Source: Methanoculleus formosensis (GTDB lineage Archaea; Halobacteriota; Methanomicrobia; Methanomicrobiales; Methanoculleaceae). Taken from it: a DNA stretch of 64,000 nucleotides. The translations under genes were made by a program, and so were the position numbers. Positions 24,877 to 33,893 of the stretch are shown piece by piece. The stretch is taken from NCBI RefSeq assembly GCF_025384765.1, contig NZ_VHLL01000006.1, positions 97,719-161,718 on the forward strand. Direction: 5' to 3'. The notes under the pieces are model-generated. The model ran no database searches. It saw only the letters and a list, made by a program, of their open reading frames with translations, and had not been told where the DNA came from. The first letter of the stretch is position 1. Each line of letters opens with the position of its first letter.

Positions 24877-26520
24877 ATGCGGAGTGAGACGGTAAAGAAA
24901 GGCTACCAGCGTGCCCCGAACCGGGCGCTGCTCAGGTCGCTCGGCGTCACCGACCGGGAGATGGACCAGCCCTTCATCGGGATAGCAAACGCGTACAACA
25001 CGGTCGTTCCCGGCCACCTCCACCTCCGGTCAATCTCGCAGAAGGTGCAGGAGGGTGTCGCGGCTGCGGGCGGCGTGGCGTTCGAGTTCGGGACGATCGG
25101 GATCTGCGACGGGATCGCGATGGGCCACGAGGGGATGCGCTACTCCCTTCCATCGCGGGAGAACATCGCCGACGCCGTCGAACTGATGGTCGAGGCACAC
25201 CGGTTCGACGGCCTGGTCTGCGTCGGGACCTGCGACAAGATCGTCCCCGGGATGCTGATGGCGGCGGTGCGGTGCAACATACCGACGATCGTCGTCACCG
25301 GCGGCCCGATGCTCCCCGGCTACGCGGCGGGCCGCGAACTCTCGCTCATTGACGTCTTCGAGGGCGTGGGCCGCGTCGCCGCCGGAACGATGAGCGAGGA
25401 GGAACTCGGGGCGCTCGAGTGCGCGGCGATGCCCGGCTGCGGGAGCTGCCAGGGGCTGTATACCGCAAACACCATGGCGTGCGTGACCGAGGCACTCGGC
25501 CTCTCCCTCCCGGGAACCGCCGCCATCCCCGCGGTCGACGCCGCAAAGCTCCGCATAGCCCGTGAGAGTGGGGAGCGGGCGGTCGGCCTCGTCCGGGAGG
25601 GTATCCGCCCGCGGGATATCGTCACCGAGACAGGCCTCAAAAACGCCGTCCGGGTGGACATGGCGCTCGGCGGGTCGTCGAACACGGTGCTTCACCTGAT
25701 GGCCGTCGCACGGGAGGCGGGCGTCCCCCTCGACCTTGAGACGTTCAACACCGTCGCCGAGGCGACCCCCCACATCTGCCACATGCAGCCCGGGGGGCCG
25801 CACTCGATGCTCGCCCTCCACCGGGCGGGAGGGATCCCCGCGGTCCTCGCGATGCTCGAACGCTACCTCGACGACGCCCCGACGGTCTCGGGCCGCTCGA
25901 TCCTTGAGATCGCGAAAAGCGCCCGGGTCGCTGACCCGGAGGTGATCCGGACGGCCGACGCCCCGGTCAGCCCGGGTGGCGGCCTCAAGATTCTCCGGGG
26001 AACGCTTGCCCCCGACGGCGCCGTCGTCAAGTGCGCCGCCGTCCCGGAGGCGATGTGGCGGCACCGGGGCCCGGCACGGGTCTTCGACGGAGAAGCGGCC
26101 GCGATGGAGGCGATCATTCACCGCGAGATCAAGGAAGGCGACGTCGTCGTGATCCGCTACGAGGGGCCGCGGGGAGGACCCGGGATGCCCGAGATGCTCT
26201 CGCCGACCTCGGCGCTGATGGGGCTCGGCTACGCCCGGGTCGCCCTGGTGACCGACGGCCGGTTCTCGGGCGGCACCCGGGGCCCCTGCATCGGACACAT
26301 CGCGCCCGAGGCCGCGGTCGGCGGGCCGATCGCCCTCGTGGAGGACGGCGACGAGATCGCGATCGATCTCTACGAAAAGCGCCTCGACCTCGCTGTAGAG
26401 AGAGCGATCCTCGAAGAGCGGCGGAAGGCCTGGAAGCCGCCGCAAAAACGGCTTACCGGCGTGCTCGCCCGCTACGCGCAGACCGTTGAGCAGGCGAACC
26501 TCGGCGCCGTCCAGAGGTGA
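24877..26520 (+). CDS. ilvD: Dihydroxy-acid dehydratase
   Basis: 547 aa. Fe-S enzyme of valine, leucine and isoleucine synthesis. [13 protein letters not shown] near the N-terminus, [11 protein letters not shown], the cluster cysteines in GTCDK and [17 protein letters not shown], and the C-terminal [16 protein letters not shown] are standard. ATG at 24877 with GAGG about ten bases upstream; an in-frame extension to 24766 is not family-like. No other branched-chain gene is adjacent. Confidence 0.96.
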   Translation: MRSETVKKGYQRAPNRALLRSLGVTDREMDQPFIGIANAYNTVVPGHLHLRSISQKVQEGVAAAGGVAFEFGTIGICDGIAMGHEGMRYSLPSRENIADAVELMVEAHRFDGLVCVGTCDKIVPGMLMAAVRCNIPTIVVTGGPMLPGYAAGRELSLIDVFEGVGRVAAGTMSEEELGALECAAMPGCGSCQGLYTANTMACVTEALGLSLPGTAAIPAVDAAKLRIARESGERAVGLVREGIRPRDIVTETGLKNAVRVDMALGGSSNTVLHLMAVAREAGVPLDLETFNTVAEATPHICHMQPGGPHSMLALHRAGGIPAVLAMLERYLDDAPTVSGRSILEIAKSARVADPEVIRTADAPVSPGGGLKILRGTLAPDGAVVKCAAVPEAMWRHRGPARVFDGEAAAMEAIIHREIKEGDVVVIRYEGPRGGPGMPEMLSPTSALMGLGYARVALVTDGRFSGGTRGPCIGHIAPEAAVGGPIALVEDGDEIAIDLYEKRLDLAVERAILEERRKAWKPPQKRLTGVLARYAQTVEQANLGAVQR

Positions 26521-26567
26521 CCTCGTCTCCGGGAGAGGGAGCGCATACTCTCCGCCGGGATCGCGGC

Positions 26568-26588
26568 GCCCGCTGGAGGGCACCTTTT
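26568..26588 (+). terminator. Probable terminator after ilvD
   Basis: A short GCCC/GGGC stem followed by a run of five T at 26584-26588, about 50 bp after the ilvD stop. Archaeal termination needs mainly the T run; the stem may be incidental. The remaining gap to 26854 holds only the carbonic anhydrase promoter region (TATA-like ACTATATTTTT at about 26765). Confidence 0.4.
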
Positions 26589-26854
26589 TAACAAACCTGT
26601 TCGGTTAAACGGATTTACCCGGACATGATGGCGCACTCGCTGCTCCGCGCCTCGCTCCTTGCACCGGCGCCCGGGGCTGCTCCGGTTCCCCTGCCCCCAT
26701 CCAGGGGCTGGATGGCCGTTTTTCTCCCGCTTTGCTGCTGCAATTTTTCCAGAGATTCCAAAGAACTATATTTTTTAAACCCCTGGACATAACTCTCCTT
26801 TCGGGCGTACCCATCCGGGCGCCCATATCATCACATTATTCACGGAGCACACGA

Positions 26855-27436
26855 ATGATTGACAGATTTCTTGAGGGTAACAAAAACTTCCTGGAAGATG
26901 ATTTTAAAAAGAATCCCGATCATTATGGCCCGCTTGCCTCAGATCAACACCCGGTGGTCCTCTGGATCGGGTGCTCAGACTCACGAGTAGACCCTGAACG
27001 CATCACGGGTTCCAGGGCCGGCGAGATCTTCGTCCAGCGCAACATCGGCAACATTGTCCCGGTTCACGACTGGAACTTCGCGACCGTGCTCGAGTACGCG
27101 GTCAACCACCTCAGAGTCGGGGATATCGTCATCTGCGGGCACTCCGACTGCGGCGCCATAAAGGGGCTCGGCAAGGAGAGTGAGGATGCGTACATTCCGC
27201 TCTGGCTCAACAACGCAAAAGGGGCGAAGCGCCGCGTTGAGTGCCGGATGCAGGTGCCGCAAACCCCTGAAGAAGAGAAGATCTGGCAGAGGCTCGTCGA
27301 GATCGAGAACGTTGGCCTGCAACTCGAGCACCTCCGCACCTACCCGCCGGTCATGGCCGCAGAAAAAGAGGGACGGGTCCGGCTTCACGGCCTTTACTTC
27401 GACCTTGCGACTGGCGAACTGAAGAAGATATTTTAA
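26855..27436 (+). CDS. Beta-class carbonic anhydrase
   Basis: 193 aa, normal size. Interconverts CO2 and bicarbonate using zinc bound by Cys (GCSDSRVDPE near residue 38) and His/Cys (CGHSDCGAIKG near 92-100). Also has FVQRNIGNIV. The ATG at 26855 is preceded by GGAG eight bases away; an in-frame frame upstream to 26732 has low similarity. It is convergent with the gene at 27433, overlapping by four bases. In a CO2-reducing methanogen it helps supply CO2 or bicarbonate for methanogenesis and for carboxylations such as carbamoyl phosphate synthesis. Confidence 0.93.
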   Translation: MIDRFLEGNKNFLEDDFKKNPDHYGPLASDQHPVVLWIGCSDSRVDPERITGSRAGEIFVQRNIGNIVPVHDWNFATVLEYAVNHLRVGDIVICGHSDCGAIKGLGKESEDAYIPLWLNNAKGAKRRVECRMQVPQTPEEEKIWQRLVEIENVGLQLEHLRTYPPVMAAEKEGRVRLHGLYFDLATGELKKIF

Positions 27437-27777
27437 AACTCTTCCAGTGCATAATCAATCTCTTCTTTTATCAGGTCGAGCGAGACCCTCCCGATCGACG
27501 TAAGCCGCCCGTTGACCAGGATGATCGGGATAGGGGGATGGCGCTCCTCGACGATCTCTCGCACGTAGTCGGGCATCCCTTCGTCGATCAGCGTCAGCTT
27601 CACCTCGACGGTATCCCCGTACAGGTCGAGGAGCTCGTCGCGCAGCGCGCTGATGGCATCTATCAGGTTGTTCGACGGGTAGCAGGTCTCAAGGCCGCAG
27701 GATCTCGTCTCGTCGCAGGGAAACGGGCCGCACTCGGACTCCTCGAGCCCGACAATCTCAACTGTCACTTCAGCCAT
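27433..27777 (-). CDS. Thioredoxin-fold-like small protein, function unknown
   Basis: 114 aa. A cysteine-rich N-terminus (ECGPFPCDETRSCGLETC, about residues 15-32) contains four cysteines, then an alpha/beta layout ending PIPIILVNGRLTSIGRVSLDLI resembles small thioredoxin-fold proteins such as the YuzD/DUF1462 group. The cysteine set could bind metal or a cluster. It precedes the iron-sulfur flavoprotein gene's 3' end by 28 bp on the same strand (downstream of it), so the two may be co-transcribed and share a redox role. No reaction can be named. Confidence 0.5.
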   Translation of the reverse strand: MAEVTVEIVGLEESECGPFPCDETRSCGLETCYPSNNLIDAISALRDELLDLYGDTVEVKLTLIDEGMPDYVREIVEERHPPIPIILVNGRLTSIGRVSLDLIKEEIDYALEEF

Positions 27778-27805
27778 GTATCATCGGTGGGGGACGGATG
27801 CTATA

Positions 27806-28690
27806 TTACCCTTCGTTTCGGGGCTCGAGGAGCGCGGAGAGCGCCGCCCGGACGCTATATTCAACCCCGGCGATCGTCTCCACGTCTCTCGCCCGGTCGA
27901 GATCGCCGATCAGCACCGGGTCGGCGGGGCGAATGCCCAGGTTCTCCATGAACATCCCCACCACCCTTGTTGTGCAGACAAACGGATCGGCCCCGCGCCG
28001 TCCCGCGACGGCGACGAGCAGGCCCCGGGCGTGCAGTTCCTTCCCCAGGATCTTCTCCCGGGCATGAAGCCACTGGCAGCGATCTATCGCCGCCTTGAGG
28101 GGTGCCGGGACGGTGCCGGTGTAGACGGGGGTGCAGACGACGACTATGGAAGCGGCCTCAAGCGCCCGGATGATCGGGGGCATATCGTCCTCGACCGGGC
28201 AGTAGCCCTGGTCGTAGCAGACGTAGCAGCCGATGCACGGCCGGATATCCATCTCCTGCAGGGAGAAGATCCGGGACGTGAGGCCGGCCCGCACAGCCTC
28301 GTCGTCGCACCACGACGCGATCTTCGCGGAGTTCCCGAACCGGCGCGGGCTCCCCTGCAGGATGACGACGTCGGCCGTGCCGGTGCCCGGGAGCGGGCGG
28401 GTGAAGACCCTTGGATGGGTGTAGAGATGGGGGCGGGACGCCACGTCGTGCGCGAGCCGGGCGAAGACAATCTCCGCCGCCTTCCTGGTATCGAAGAGGG
28501 ATCTCTCGGGTGCACTCTCGTAGGTGTTGATAGCGTAGGTGTAGACCGTCTCGGTGCCGCGGAGAACCTCGACGGTATACCGGATCATGCCAGGGTAGAT
28601 ATCTCCCAGGTCGTCGAGGATGAGCCTGAGCGTGAATGTCCCCTCAGGCGTCTTGACCGTCTGGAGCTTCTCTGCCGCGCTCTCGCTCAT
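27806..28690 (-). CDS. Iron-sulfur flavoprotein (NADPH-dependent FMN reductase family) with N-terminal extension
   Basis: 294 aa. From about residue 100 it is a flavodoxin-like FMN domain (VVILQGSPRRFGNSAKIA) with the compact cysteine motif CIGCYVCYDQGYC typical of the Isf family, which binds a [4Fe-4S] cluster and FMN. Isf proteins from methanogens reduce O2 or H2O2 or move electrons from ferredoxin. The first 100 residues (LRLILDDLGDIYPGMIRYTVEVLRG) are an extra domain not normally present, function unknown. ATG at 28690 is used; GTG at 28705 is possible. Confidence 0.8.
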   Translation of the reverse strand: MSESAAEKLQTVKTPEGTFTLRLILDDLGDIYPGMIRYTVEVLRGTETVYTYAINTYESAPERSLFDTRKAAEIVFARLAHDVASRPHLYTHPRVFTRPLPGTGTADVVILQGSPRRFGNSAKIASWCDDEAVRAGLTSRIFSLQEMDIRPCIGCYVCYDQGYCPVEDDMPPIIRALEAASIVVVCTPVYTGTVPAPLKAAIDRCQWLHAREKILGKELHARGLLVAVAGRRGADPFVCTTRVVGMFMENLGIRPADPVLIGDLDRARDVETIAGVEYSVRAALSALLEPRNEG

Positions 28691-29212
28691 CGTATGCCAT
28701 CTCACGCCCGGCCGTCTTCAATATTTCGGGTCGGTGCAGCCCCGCCGTACGACAGGGAGGATCTCACGCGCCCGGAGCGGGAGAATCAGGCACTCCGGGC
28801 CGAGCTCAACCCTGTGCAGCGGCAGGTTGCGATGATGAGCGCGATGCAGGCCAGCATCGCGGACGATCTTGAGGCGCTACAGGAAATAGGGGATAAGCGG
28901 TTCAGGGCAACCCCGGCTGAGTCGGGGAAGAATCAGTCTCTCATTTTTAGAGCCCGCACGAGAAGCGGATGTGCGCGCCGACGAAGGCATAACCCTACTC
29001 ACCTTTTGCTCGAATGACCCGGCAAACGTGCCGGGAGGGTGATCTGGCGACCAACCGGATCGGCAGGCGCGTGCCTGTCGTCAGGTGAAGGCGCAACCCT
29101 CTTCCCTTCCCGGGCCAGCAGAGTTGGAAATATCCCTGTATAAGCCCTCAAATCGTGAAGGCGCGTCCTATCCATTTTCAGCCGCCGAATCGCCATTATC
29201 TCCCTGCCACAA

Positions 29213-29220
29213 TTATATTA
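29213..29220 (+). promoter_or_regulatory. TATA box of carAB
   Basis: TTATATTA in otherwise G+C-rich DNA, centred about 34 bases before the carA ATG. Initiation is expected near 29242, giving a leader of fewer than ten bases and no ribosome site, so the transcript should be nearly leaderless. Confidence 0.6.
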
Positions 29221-29231
29221 AGGAATCTGAT

Positions 29232-29244
29232 CCACATGATGTGG
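29232..29244 (+). promoter_or_regulatory. Palindrome overlapping the carAB transcription start
   Basis: Perfect inverted repeat CCACAT-G-ATGTGG lying between the TATA box and the start codon, where initiation is expected. A repressor bound here would block initiation; the cognate regulator is unknown. Confidence 0.45.
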
Positions 29245-29250
29245 TAATTC

Positions 29251-30306
29251 ATGAAGGCGGTTCTGGGTCTTGAAGACGGAACATCTGTTGTAGGGGATGG
29301 TTTTGGCGTTGAAGGGACATGTTCCGGCGAACTCGTCTTCACGACGCAGATGACCGGTTACATGGAGGCATTGACCGACCCGAGTTATGCCGGGCAGGTC
29401 CTGATGTTTACGTACCCCCTCATCGGGAATTATGGTGTAGACCCTCAGAATTTTGAGAGTCCGAAGGTTCACGCGCAGGGCTGCGTCGCGCGCGAGATCG
29501 CACCCGTGCCTGTGGCACGACCCTCGGTTGCAGAATATTTTGAAGAGAACGGCCTTCTCGGGATATCGGGCGTCGATACCCGCAGCCTGACGATAAAGAC
29601 CCGGACGCTCGGCACGCTCAGGGCGTCGCTCATCGTCGGCAGCGACGACGGAGATGAGGCGGTCATGCGCGCCCGCTCAGCACGTCCGATCAGCGACATC
29701 GACCTCATCGGGAGCGTCTCCTCTCCCGAGCCCTACCGGATCGCCGGCTCCGGCAAACGGATCGCCGTCATCGATCTCGGGGTGAAGCGGCACATTCTTG
29801 AGAGCCTCGGCCGCCGGGGCGCGGACATCCACGTCTTCCCGCACACCGCCGCACCCGACGAGGTGATGGCGGCAAAGCCTGACGCCCTCTTCATCACGAA
29901 CGGCCCCGGCGACCCAAGGAGGGCAACGGATGCCATCCGGTGTGTCCGCGACCTCGCCGGCGAGATGCCGGTCATCGGGATCTGCATGGGCATCCAGGTG
30001 GCTGCTCTCGCGCTCGGTGCCGGGATCTACAAGATGAAGTTCGGGCATAGGGGGGCGAATCAGCCGGTCCGCCACCGGGACGGGAGCATCTACATCACGA
30101 CGCAGAACCACGGGTTCGCGGTGGACGAAGAGACTCTGCACGAAGGATGCACGGTCTCGTACCGGAACGTGAATGACGGCACCATCGAAGGGTTTGAGAA
30201 CCGCGATCTTGCCATCACCTGCGTCCAGTTCCACCCGGAGGCGCACAGCGGCCCCCGGGATACGGAGATGCGCTTCTTTGACCGCGTATACAGGGAGATC
30301 CCATAA
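29251..30306 (+). CDS. carA: Carbamoyl phosphate synthase small (glutaminase) subunit
   Basis: 351 aa. Class I glutamine amidotransferase subunit that releases ammonia for the large subunit. The N-terminal synthase-interacting domain is followed by the glutaminase domain with the catalytic cysteine in GICMGIQ (usual GICLGHQ), and His/Glu in QFHPEAHSGP. The stop overlaps the start of carB by one base (TAATG). The product supplies carbamoyl phosphate to pyrimidine and arginine synthesis; argF, argG, pyrE and pyrC are all in this window. Confidence 0.96.
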   Translation: MKAVLGLEDGTSVVGDGFGVEGTCSGELVFTTQMTGYMEALTDPSYAGQVLMFTYPLIGNYGVDPQNFESPKVHAQGCVAREIAPVPVARPSVAEYFEENGLLGISGVDTRSLTIKTRTLGTLRASLIVGSDDGDEAVMRARSARPISDIDLIGSVSSPEPYRIAGSGKRIAVIDLGVKRHILESLGRRGADIHVFPHTAAPDEVMAAKPDALFITNGPGDPRRATDAIRCVRDLAGEMPVIGICMGIQVAALALGAGIYKMKFGHRGANQPVRHRDGSIYITTQNHGFAVDEETLHEGCTVSYRNVNDGTIEGFENRDLAITCVQFHPEAHSGPRDTEMRFFDRVYREIP

Positions 30307-33300
30307 TGCCGAAGAAATCTCACATCAAGAAAGTTCTCCTCATCGGCTCCGGCCCCATCCAGATCGGGCAGGCGGCCGAGTTCGACTTCTCGGGGTCGCA
30401 GGCCTGTCGCTCGCTCCGCGAGGAGGGCGTCGAGGTCGTCCTCGTGAACTCGAACCCCGCGACGATCCAGACCGACCCCGATACCGCGGACGTCATCTAT
30501 ATCGAGCCCCTGAAGGCCGACCTCATCGCGAAGATAATTGCAAAAGAGAAGCCCGACGGGATCCTGAGCGGGATGGGCGGCCAGACCGGCCTCAACATGA
30601 CCGCGGAACTCGCAGAGATGGGTGCGCTCGAGGGCGTGGAGATCCTCGGGACACCGCTTGAGGCAATCTACCAGGGCGAAGACCGCGAACAGTTCCGCGA
30701 CCTGATGAACGCCATCGGCGAGCCCGTTCCCCGGAGTATGATCCTCGGGCAGATGAGCCAGATCGACGAGGCGATCCGTGAAGTCGGCCTCCCGGCGATC
30801 ATCCGGCCGGCGTATACCCTCGGCGGCTCCGGCGGCGGCGTGGCGCATACGGCTGAAGAGATGCGGCGGATATGCGAGCTCGGGCTCGCCCGCTCCCGGA
30901 TTCACCAGGTTCTCGTGGAGGAGAGCGTCGCCGGGTGGAAGGAGATCGAGTTCGAGGTGATGCGGGACGCGGCCGATACCTGCATCATCGTCTGCGGCAT
31001 GGAGAACGTCGACCCGATGGGCGTCCACACCGGCGAGAGTGTCGTCGTTGCGCCCATCCTCACCCTGCGGGACGATGAGTACCAGACGCTCCGGACCGCC
31101 GCGATAAAGATCATCCGGGCACTCGACGTCCAGGGCGGGTGCAACGTCCAGTTCGCCTTCAAGGACGGCGACTACCGGATCATCGAGGTGAACCCCCGGG
31201 TCTCGCGGTCCTCGGCGCTCGCGTCCAAGGCGACCGGCTACCCGATCGCCCGGGTCGCGGCAAAGATCGCGATCGGGTTCCGGCTCGACGAGATCATGAA
31301 CTCCGTGACCGGCGTCACCCCGGCATCCTTCGAGCCGGCCATCGATTATGTCGTGGTGAAGGTGCCCCGGTGGCCGTTCGATAAGTTCAAGTCGGCGGAC
31401 AGGACGCTCACGACGGCGATGAAGAGCACCGGCGAGGTGATGGCGATCGGCCGGACGGTCGAGGAGGCGTTCAAGAAGGCGCTCCGGTCGCTTGATGCCG
31501 ATATGCAGCGCCACACGAATCCAAGCGAGATCCGGATGATCCTGACGGCCCCGACGGACGAGCGGTTCGGGTGCCTCTTCGATGCCTTCCGCGCGGGGTT
31601 CACGGTCGAAGAGGTTGCCGGCCTCACGTCGATCACGCCGTTCTTTTTAGAGAAGATCAAGAACGTCGTTGATCTCGAGCAAAAGCTCGAGACCAACTTT
31701 GAACCGGGGGACGTCAGGGTCGCCCGGCGCTCCGGTTTCTCGGAAGAGGACCTCCTGGCGATGACGGGAAAGACCGCCGCCGAGATCGAGGCCCTCGGAG
31801 GAACGCCGACCTACAAGATGGTGGACACCTGTGCCGCCGAGTTCCCGGCGACGACACCCTACTTCTACTCCACCTGGGAGGAGGGGTGCGAACTGACCCG
31901 GAACGACGCAAAGAAGGTGCTGATCCTCGGTTCCGGGCCGATCCGGATCGGCCAGGGAATCGAGTTCGACTATTGCACCGTCCACGCGGTGATGGCGCTC
32001 CGCGAAGAAGAGGGGATCGAGGTCCATATCATCAACAACAACCCGGAGACGGTCTCGACCGATGCCGACACCTCCGACCGGCTCTTCTTTGAACCGATGC
32101 AACTCGAGGACGTCGTGAACATCCTCAAGAAGGACGATTATTACGGCGTCATGGTCCAGTTCGGCGGCCAGAATTCGGTGAACCTGGCCATGCCCCTGGA
32201 GGCGGAGATCAAGCGCCTCGGTCTTGCGACGAAGATCCTGGGCACGTCGCCAGACGCCATGGACGCGGCGGAAGACCGCGACCGGTTCAGCAGACTTCTC
32301 ACGCGGCTCGCTATTCCGAGCCCGGCGAACAGTTCCGCCTACTCGGAGGAGGAGGCGCGGAGGATGGCCGCCGAGATCGGCTACCCGGTGCTGGTCAGGC
32401 CGTCCTACGTCCTCGGCGGGCGGGCGATGGAACTCGTCCACGACGAGACCGAACTCGAGAGTTACATCAAGGAGGCCGTCCGGGTGAGTAAGAAGCATCC
32501 GGTTCTGATCGACTCCTTCCTCCAGGACGCCGTCGAGATCGACGTAGATGCCGTCTGTGACGGGACGGATGTCCTGATCGGCGGCATCATGGAGCACATC
32601 GAGTGGGCCGGCGTCCACTCCGGCGACTCGGCCTGCGTCATCCCATCGCAGTCCCTCTCGCCCTCGGTGATCGCGCGGGTGCGGGAGTACACGAAGAAGA
32701 TCGCTCTCGGCCTCGGGGTCGTCGGGCTGATCAACATCCAGTACGCCGTCCGAAACGACGTGGTCTACGTGCTTGAGGCGAACCCGCGTGCGAGCCGGAC
32801 GGTGCCTTTCGTCGCGAAGGCGACGGGCATCGCGCTTGCGAAGATCGCGGCGAAGGTGATGGTGGGGAGGAAACTCGCCGATATGGGCGTCACCGAACCC
32901 GAGATCGAACACGTCGCGGTCAAAGAGGTGCTCCTGCCCTTCAACAAACTCCCCGGCGTCGATACCGTGCTCGGGCCGGAGATGAAGAGCACCGGCGAGG
33001 TGATGGGGATCGATTACGACTTCGGCCGCGCCTACTACAAGGCGAGCACCGCCGCAGACAACACCCTCCCGACCACCGGAAATGTCTTCATATCGGTGAC
33101 GGACGAGCAGAAGGAGGAGATCCTCCCGATAGCAAGAAAACTCCGGAAACTCGGCCTTTCGCTCTACGGGACGAGCGGGACGGTCGAGTTCCTCACCCAG
33201 AACGGCGTCGAGGTGAACCTTGTGCGCAAGGTCCAGGAAGGCTCCCCGAACGTCATCGATGCGATGCGCTCAGGAAGCATCCGGCTGATCATCAATACCC

Positions 33301-33476
33301 CGGCGGACAAGGCGTCCCGGCAGGACCACATCCAGATCATGCGGGCCGCCGTCGATTACGGCATCCCCTATATCACCACGCTCCAGGCGGCCCGGGCCGC
33401 CGCGATGGCGATCGACGCCATCCAGCGCGAGGAGATCACCCTCGAGCCGCTCGGCCATTACCACGGGCTGGTGTGA
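30306..33476 (+). CDS. carB: Carbamoyl phosphate synthase large subunit
   Basis: 1056 aa with the duplicated ATP-grasp architecture. First half begins VLLIGSGPIQIGQAAEFDFSG, with PRVSRSSALASKATGYPIA; second half VLILGSGPIRIGQGIEFDYC with NPRASRTVPFVAKATG; a C-terminal allosteric domain of about 130 residues starts after PTTGNVFISV. Both ATP sites look intact. It is the last gene of carAB; GATCCGGGATC at 33475-33485 followed by a T-rich tract to 33506 may terminate it. Confidence 0.97.
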   Translation: MPKKSHIKKVLLIGSGPIQIGQAAEFDFSGSQACRSLREEGVEVVLVNSNPATIQTDPDTADVIYIEPLKADLIAKIIAKEKPDGILSGMGGQTGLNMTAELAEMGALEGVEILGTPLEAIYQGEDREQFRDLMNAIGEPVPRSMILGQMSQIDEAIREVGLPAIIRPAYTLGGSGGGVAHTAEEMRRICELGLARSRIHQVLVEESVAGWKEIEFEVMRDAADTCIIVCGMENVDPMGVHTGESVVVAPILTLRDDEYQTLRTAAIKIIRALDVQGGCNVQFAFKDGDYRIIEVNPRVSRSSALASKATGYPIARVAAKIAIGFRLDEIMNSVTGVTPASFEPAIDYVVVKVPRWPFDKFKSADRTLTTAMKSTGEVMAIGRTVEEAFKKALRSLDADMQRHTNPSEIRMILTAPTDERFGCLFDAFRAGFTVEEVAGLTSITPFFLEKIKNVVDLEQKLETNFEPGDVRVARRSGFSEEDLLAMTGKTAAEIEALGGTPTYKMVDTCAAEFPATTPYFYSTWEEGCELTRNDAKKVLILGSGPIRIGQGIEFDYCTVHAVMALREEEGIEVHIINNNPETVSTDADTSDRLFFEPMQLEDVVNILKKDDYYGVMVQFGGQNSVNLAMPLEAEIKRLGLATKILGTSPDAMDAAEDRDRFSRLLTRLAIPSPANSSAYSEEEARRMAAEIGYPVLVRPSYVLGGRAMELVHDETELESYIKEAVRVSKKHPVLIDSFLQDAVEIDVDAVCDGTDVLIGGIMEHIEWAGVHSGDSACVIPSQSLSPSVIARVREYTKKIALGLGVVGLINIQYAVRNDVVYVLEANPRASRTVPFVAKATGIALAKIAAKVMVGRKLADMGVTEPEIEHVAVKEVLLPFNKLPGVDTVLGPEMKSTGEVMGIDYDFGRAYYKASTAADNTLPTTGNVFISVTDEQKEEILPIARKLRKLGLSLYGTSGTVEFLTQNGVEVNLVRKVQEGSPNVIDAMRSGSIRLIINTPADKASRQDHIQIMRAAVDYGIPYITTLQAARAAAMAIDAIQREEITLEPLGHYHGLV

Positions 33477-33893
33477 TCCGGGATCTTACCACCCTTTCTT
33501 TTTCTTCCAGTGTTCTCATCTAGTTCGGCTCACGCGAAATGCGATGGTTCGTAAGAACCGGAGCTCGAGCCCCGAAGGTGCGAAGGACGACGGTTTGTAA
33601 AACTGGAGTGCGAGTTGGGCTACTATCCACTAGTCTTCGCGTTTTTCGCGGCTTCGCGTGAGCTGGTTGTAGGCAGAATGATGCGATCTCACGCGAAGAA
33701 CGCGAAGCCGCGAAGTGCGACATTCCACAGAGACGTCGTTCTGAATGGTGCTCAAGCTCGCTACGCTCGCTCTTCGCGTGAGACTGCATCGGTTCCCGGC
33801 GCTGAAAACACCCCTGTCAGAGGTCACACTGCCTGCGGTTAGCAACGCAGCATCAGGCGGTTGCGTGAGAACCTTCTGCAAAAAAAGAGGGGG
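33477..33893. repeat. Gene-free stretch with CGCGAAG-type short repeats
   Basis: From about 33530 to 33785 the DNA is full of short repeats: ACGCGAAG, AACGCGAAG and CCGCGAAG run in tandem at about 33691-33716, and the complementary form TTCGCGTTTTTCGCGGCTTCGCGTGAG-like block (split here as TCTTCGCG, TTTTTCGCGG, CTTCGCGTGAG) is at about 33633-33660. The two blocks can pair with each other. Further copies of CTTCGCGTGAG are near 33770. No gene is present. Confidence 0.55.

Larger units (their letters stand above)
28706..29250. other. Gene-free stretch of about 540 bp; possible coding remnant
   Basis: On the plus strand, about 28758-28960 encodes in one frame a coiled-coil-like stretch (LTRPERENQALRAEL ... 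DDLEALQEIGDKRF) with no start and no family match that I recognise. It may be a remnant of a lost gene. The rest holds nothing but the carA promoter. Confidence 0.35.

Noticed and set aside
27776..29017. 413-residue plus-strand frame opposite the iron-sulfur flavoprotein
   Set aside because: Antisense shadow in G+C-rich DNA; the minus-strand protein has clear FMN and cysteine motifs.
33530..33785. Possible CRISPR array
   Set aside because: The repeats are 8-9 bases, adjacent or irregular, with no spacers of even length and no cas genes.
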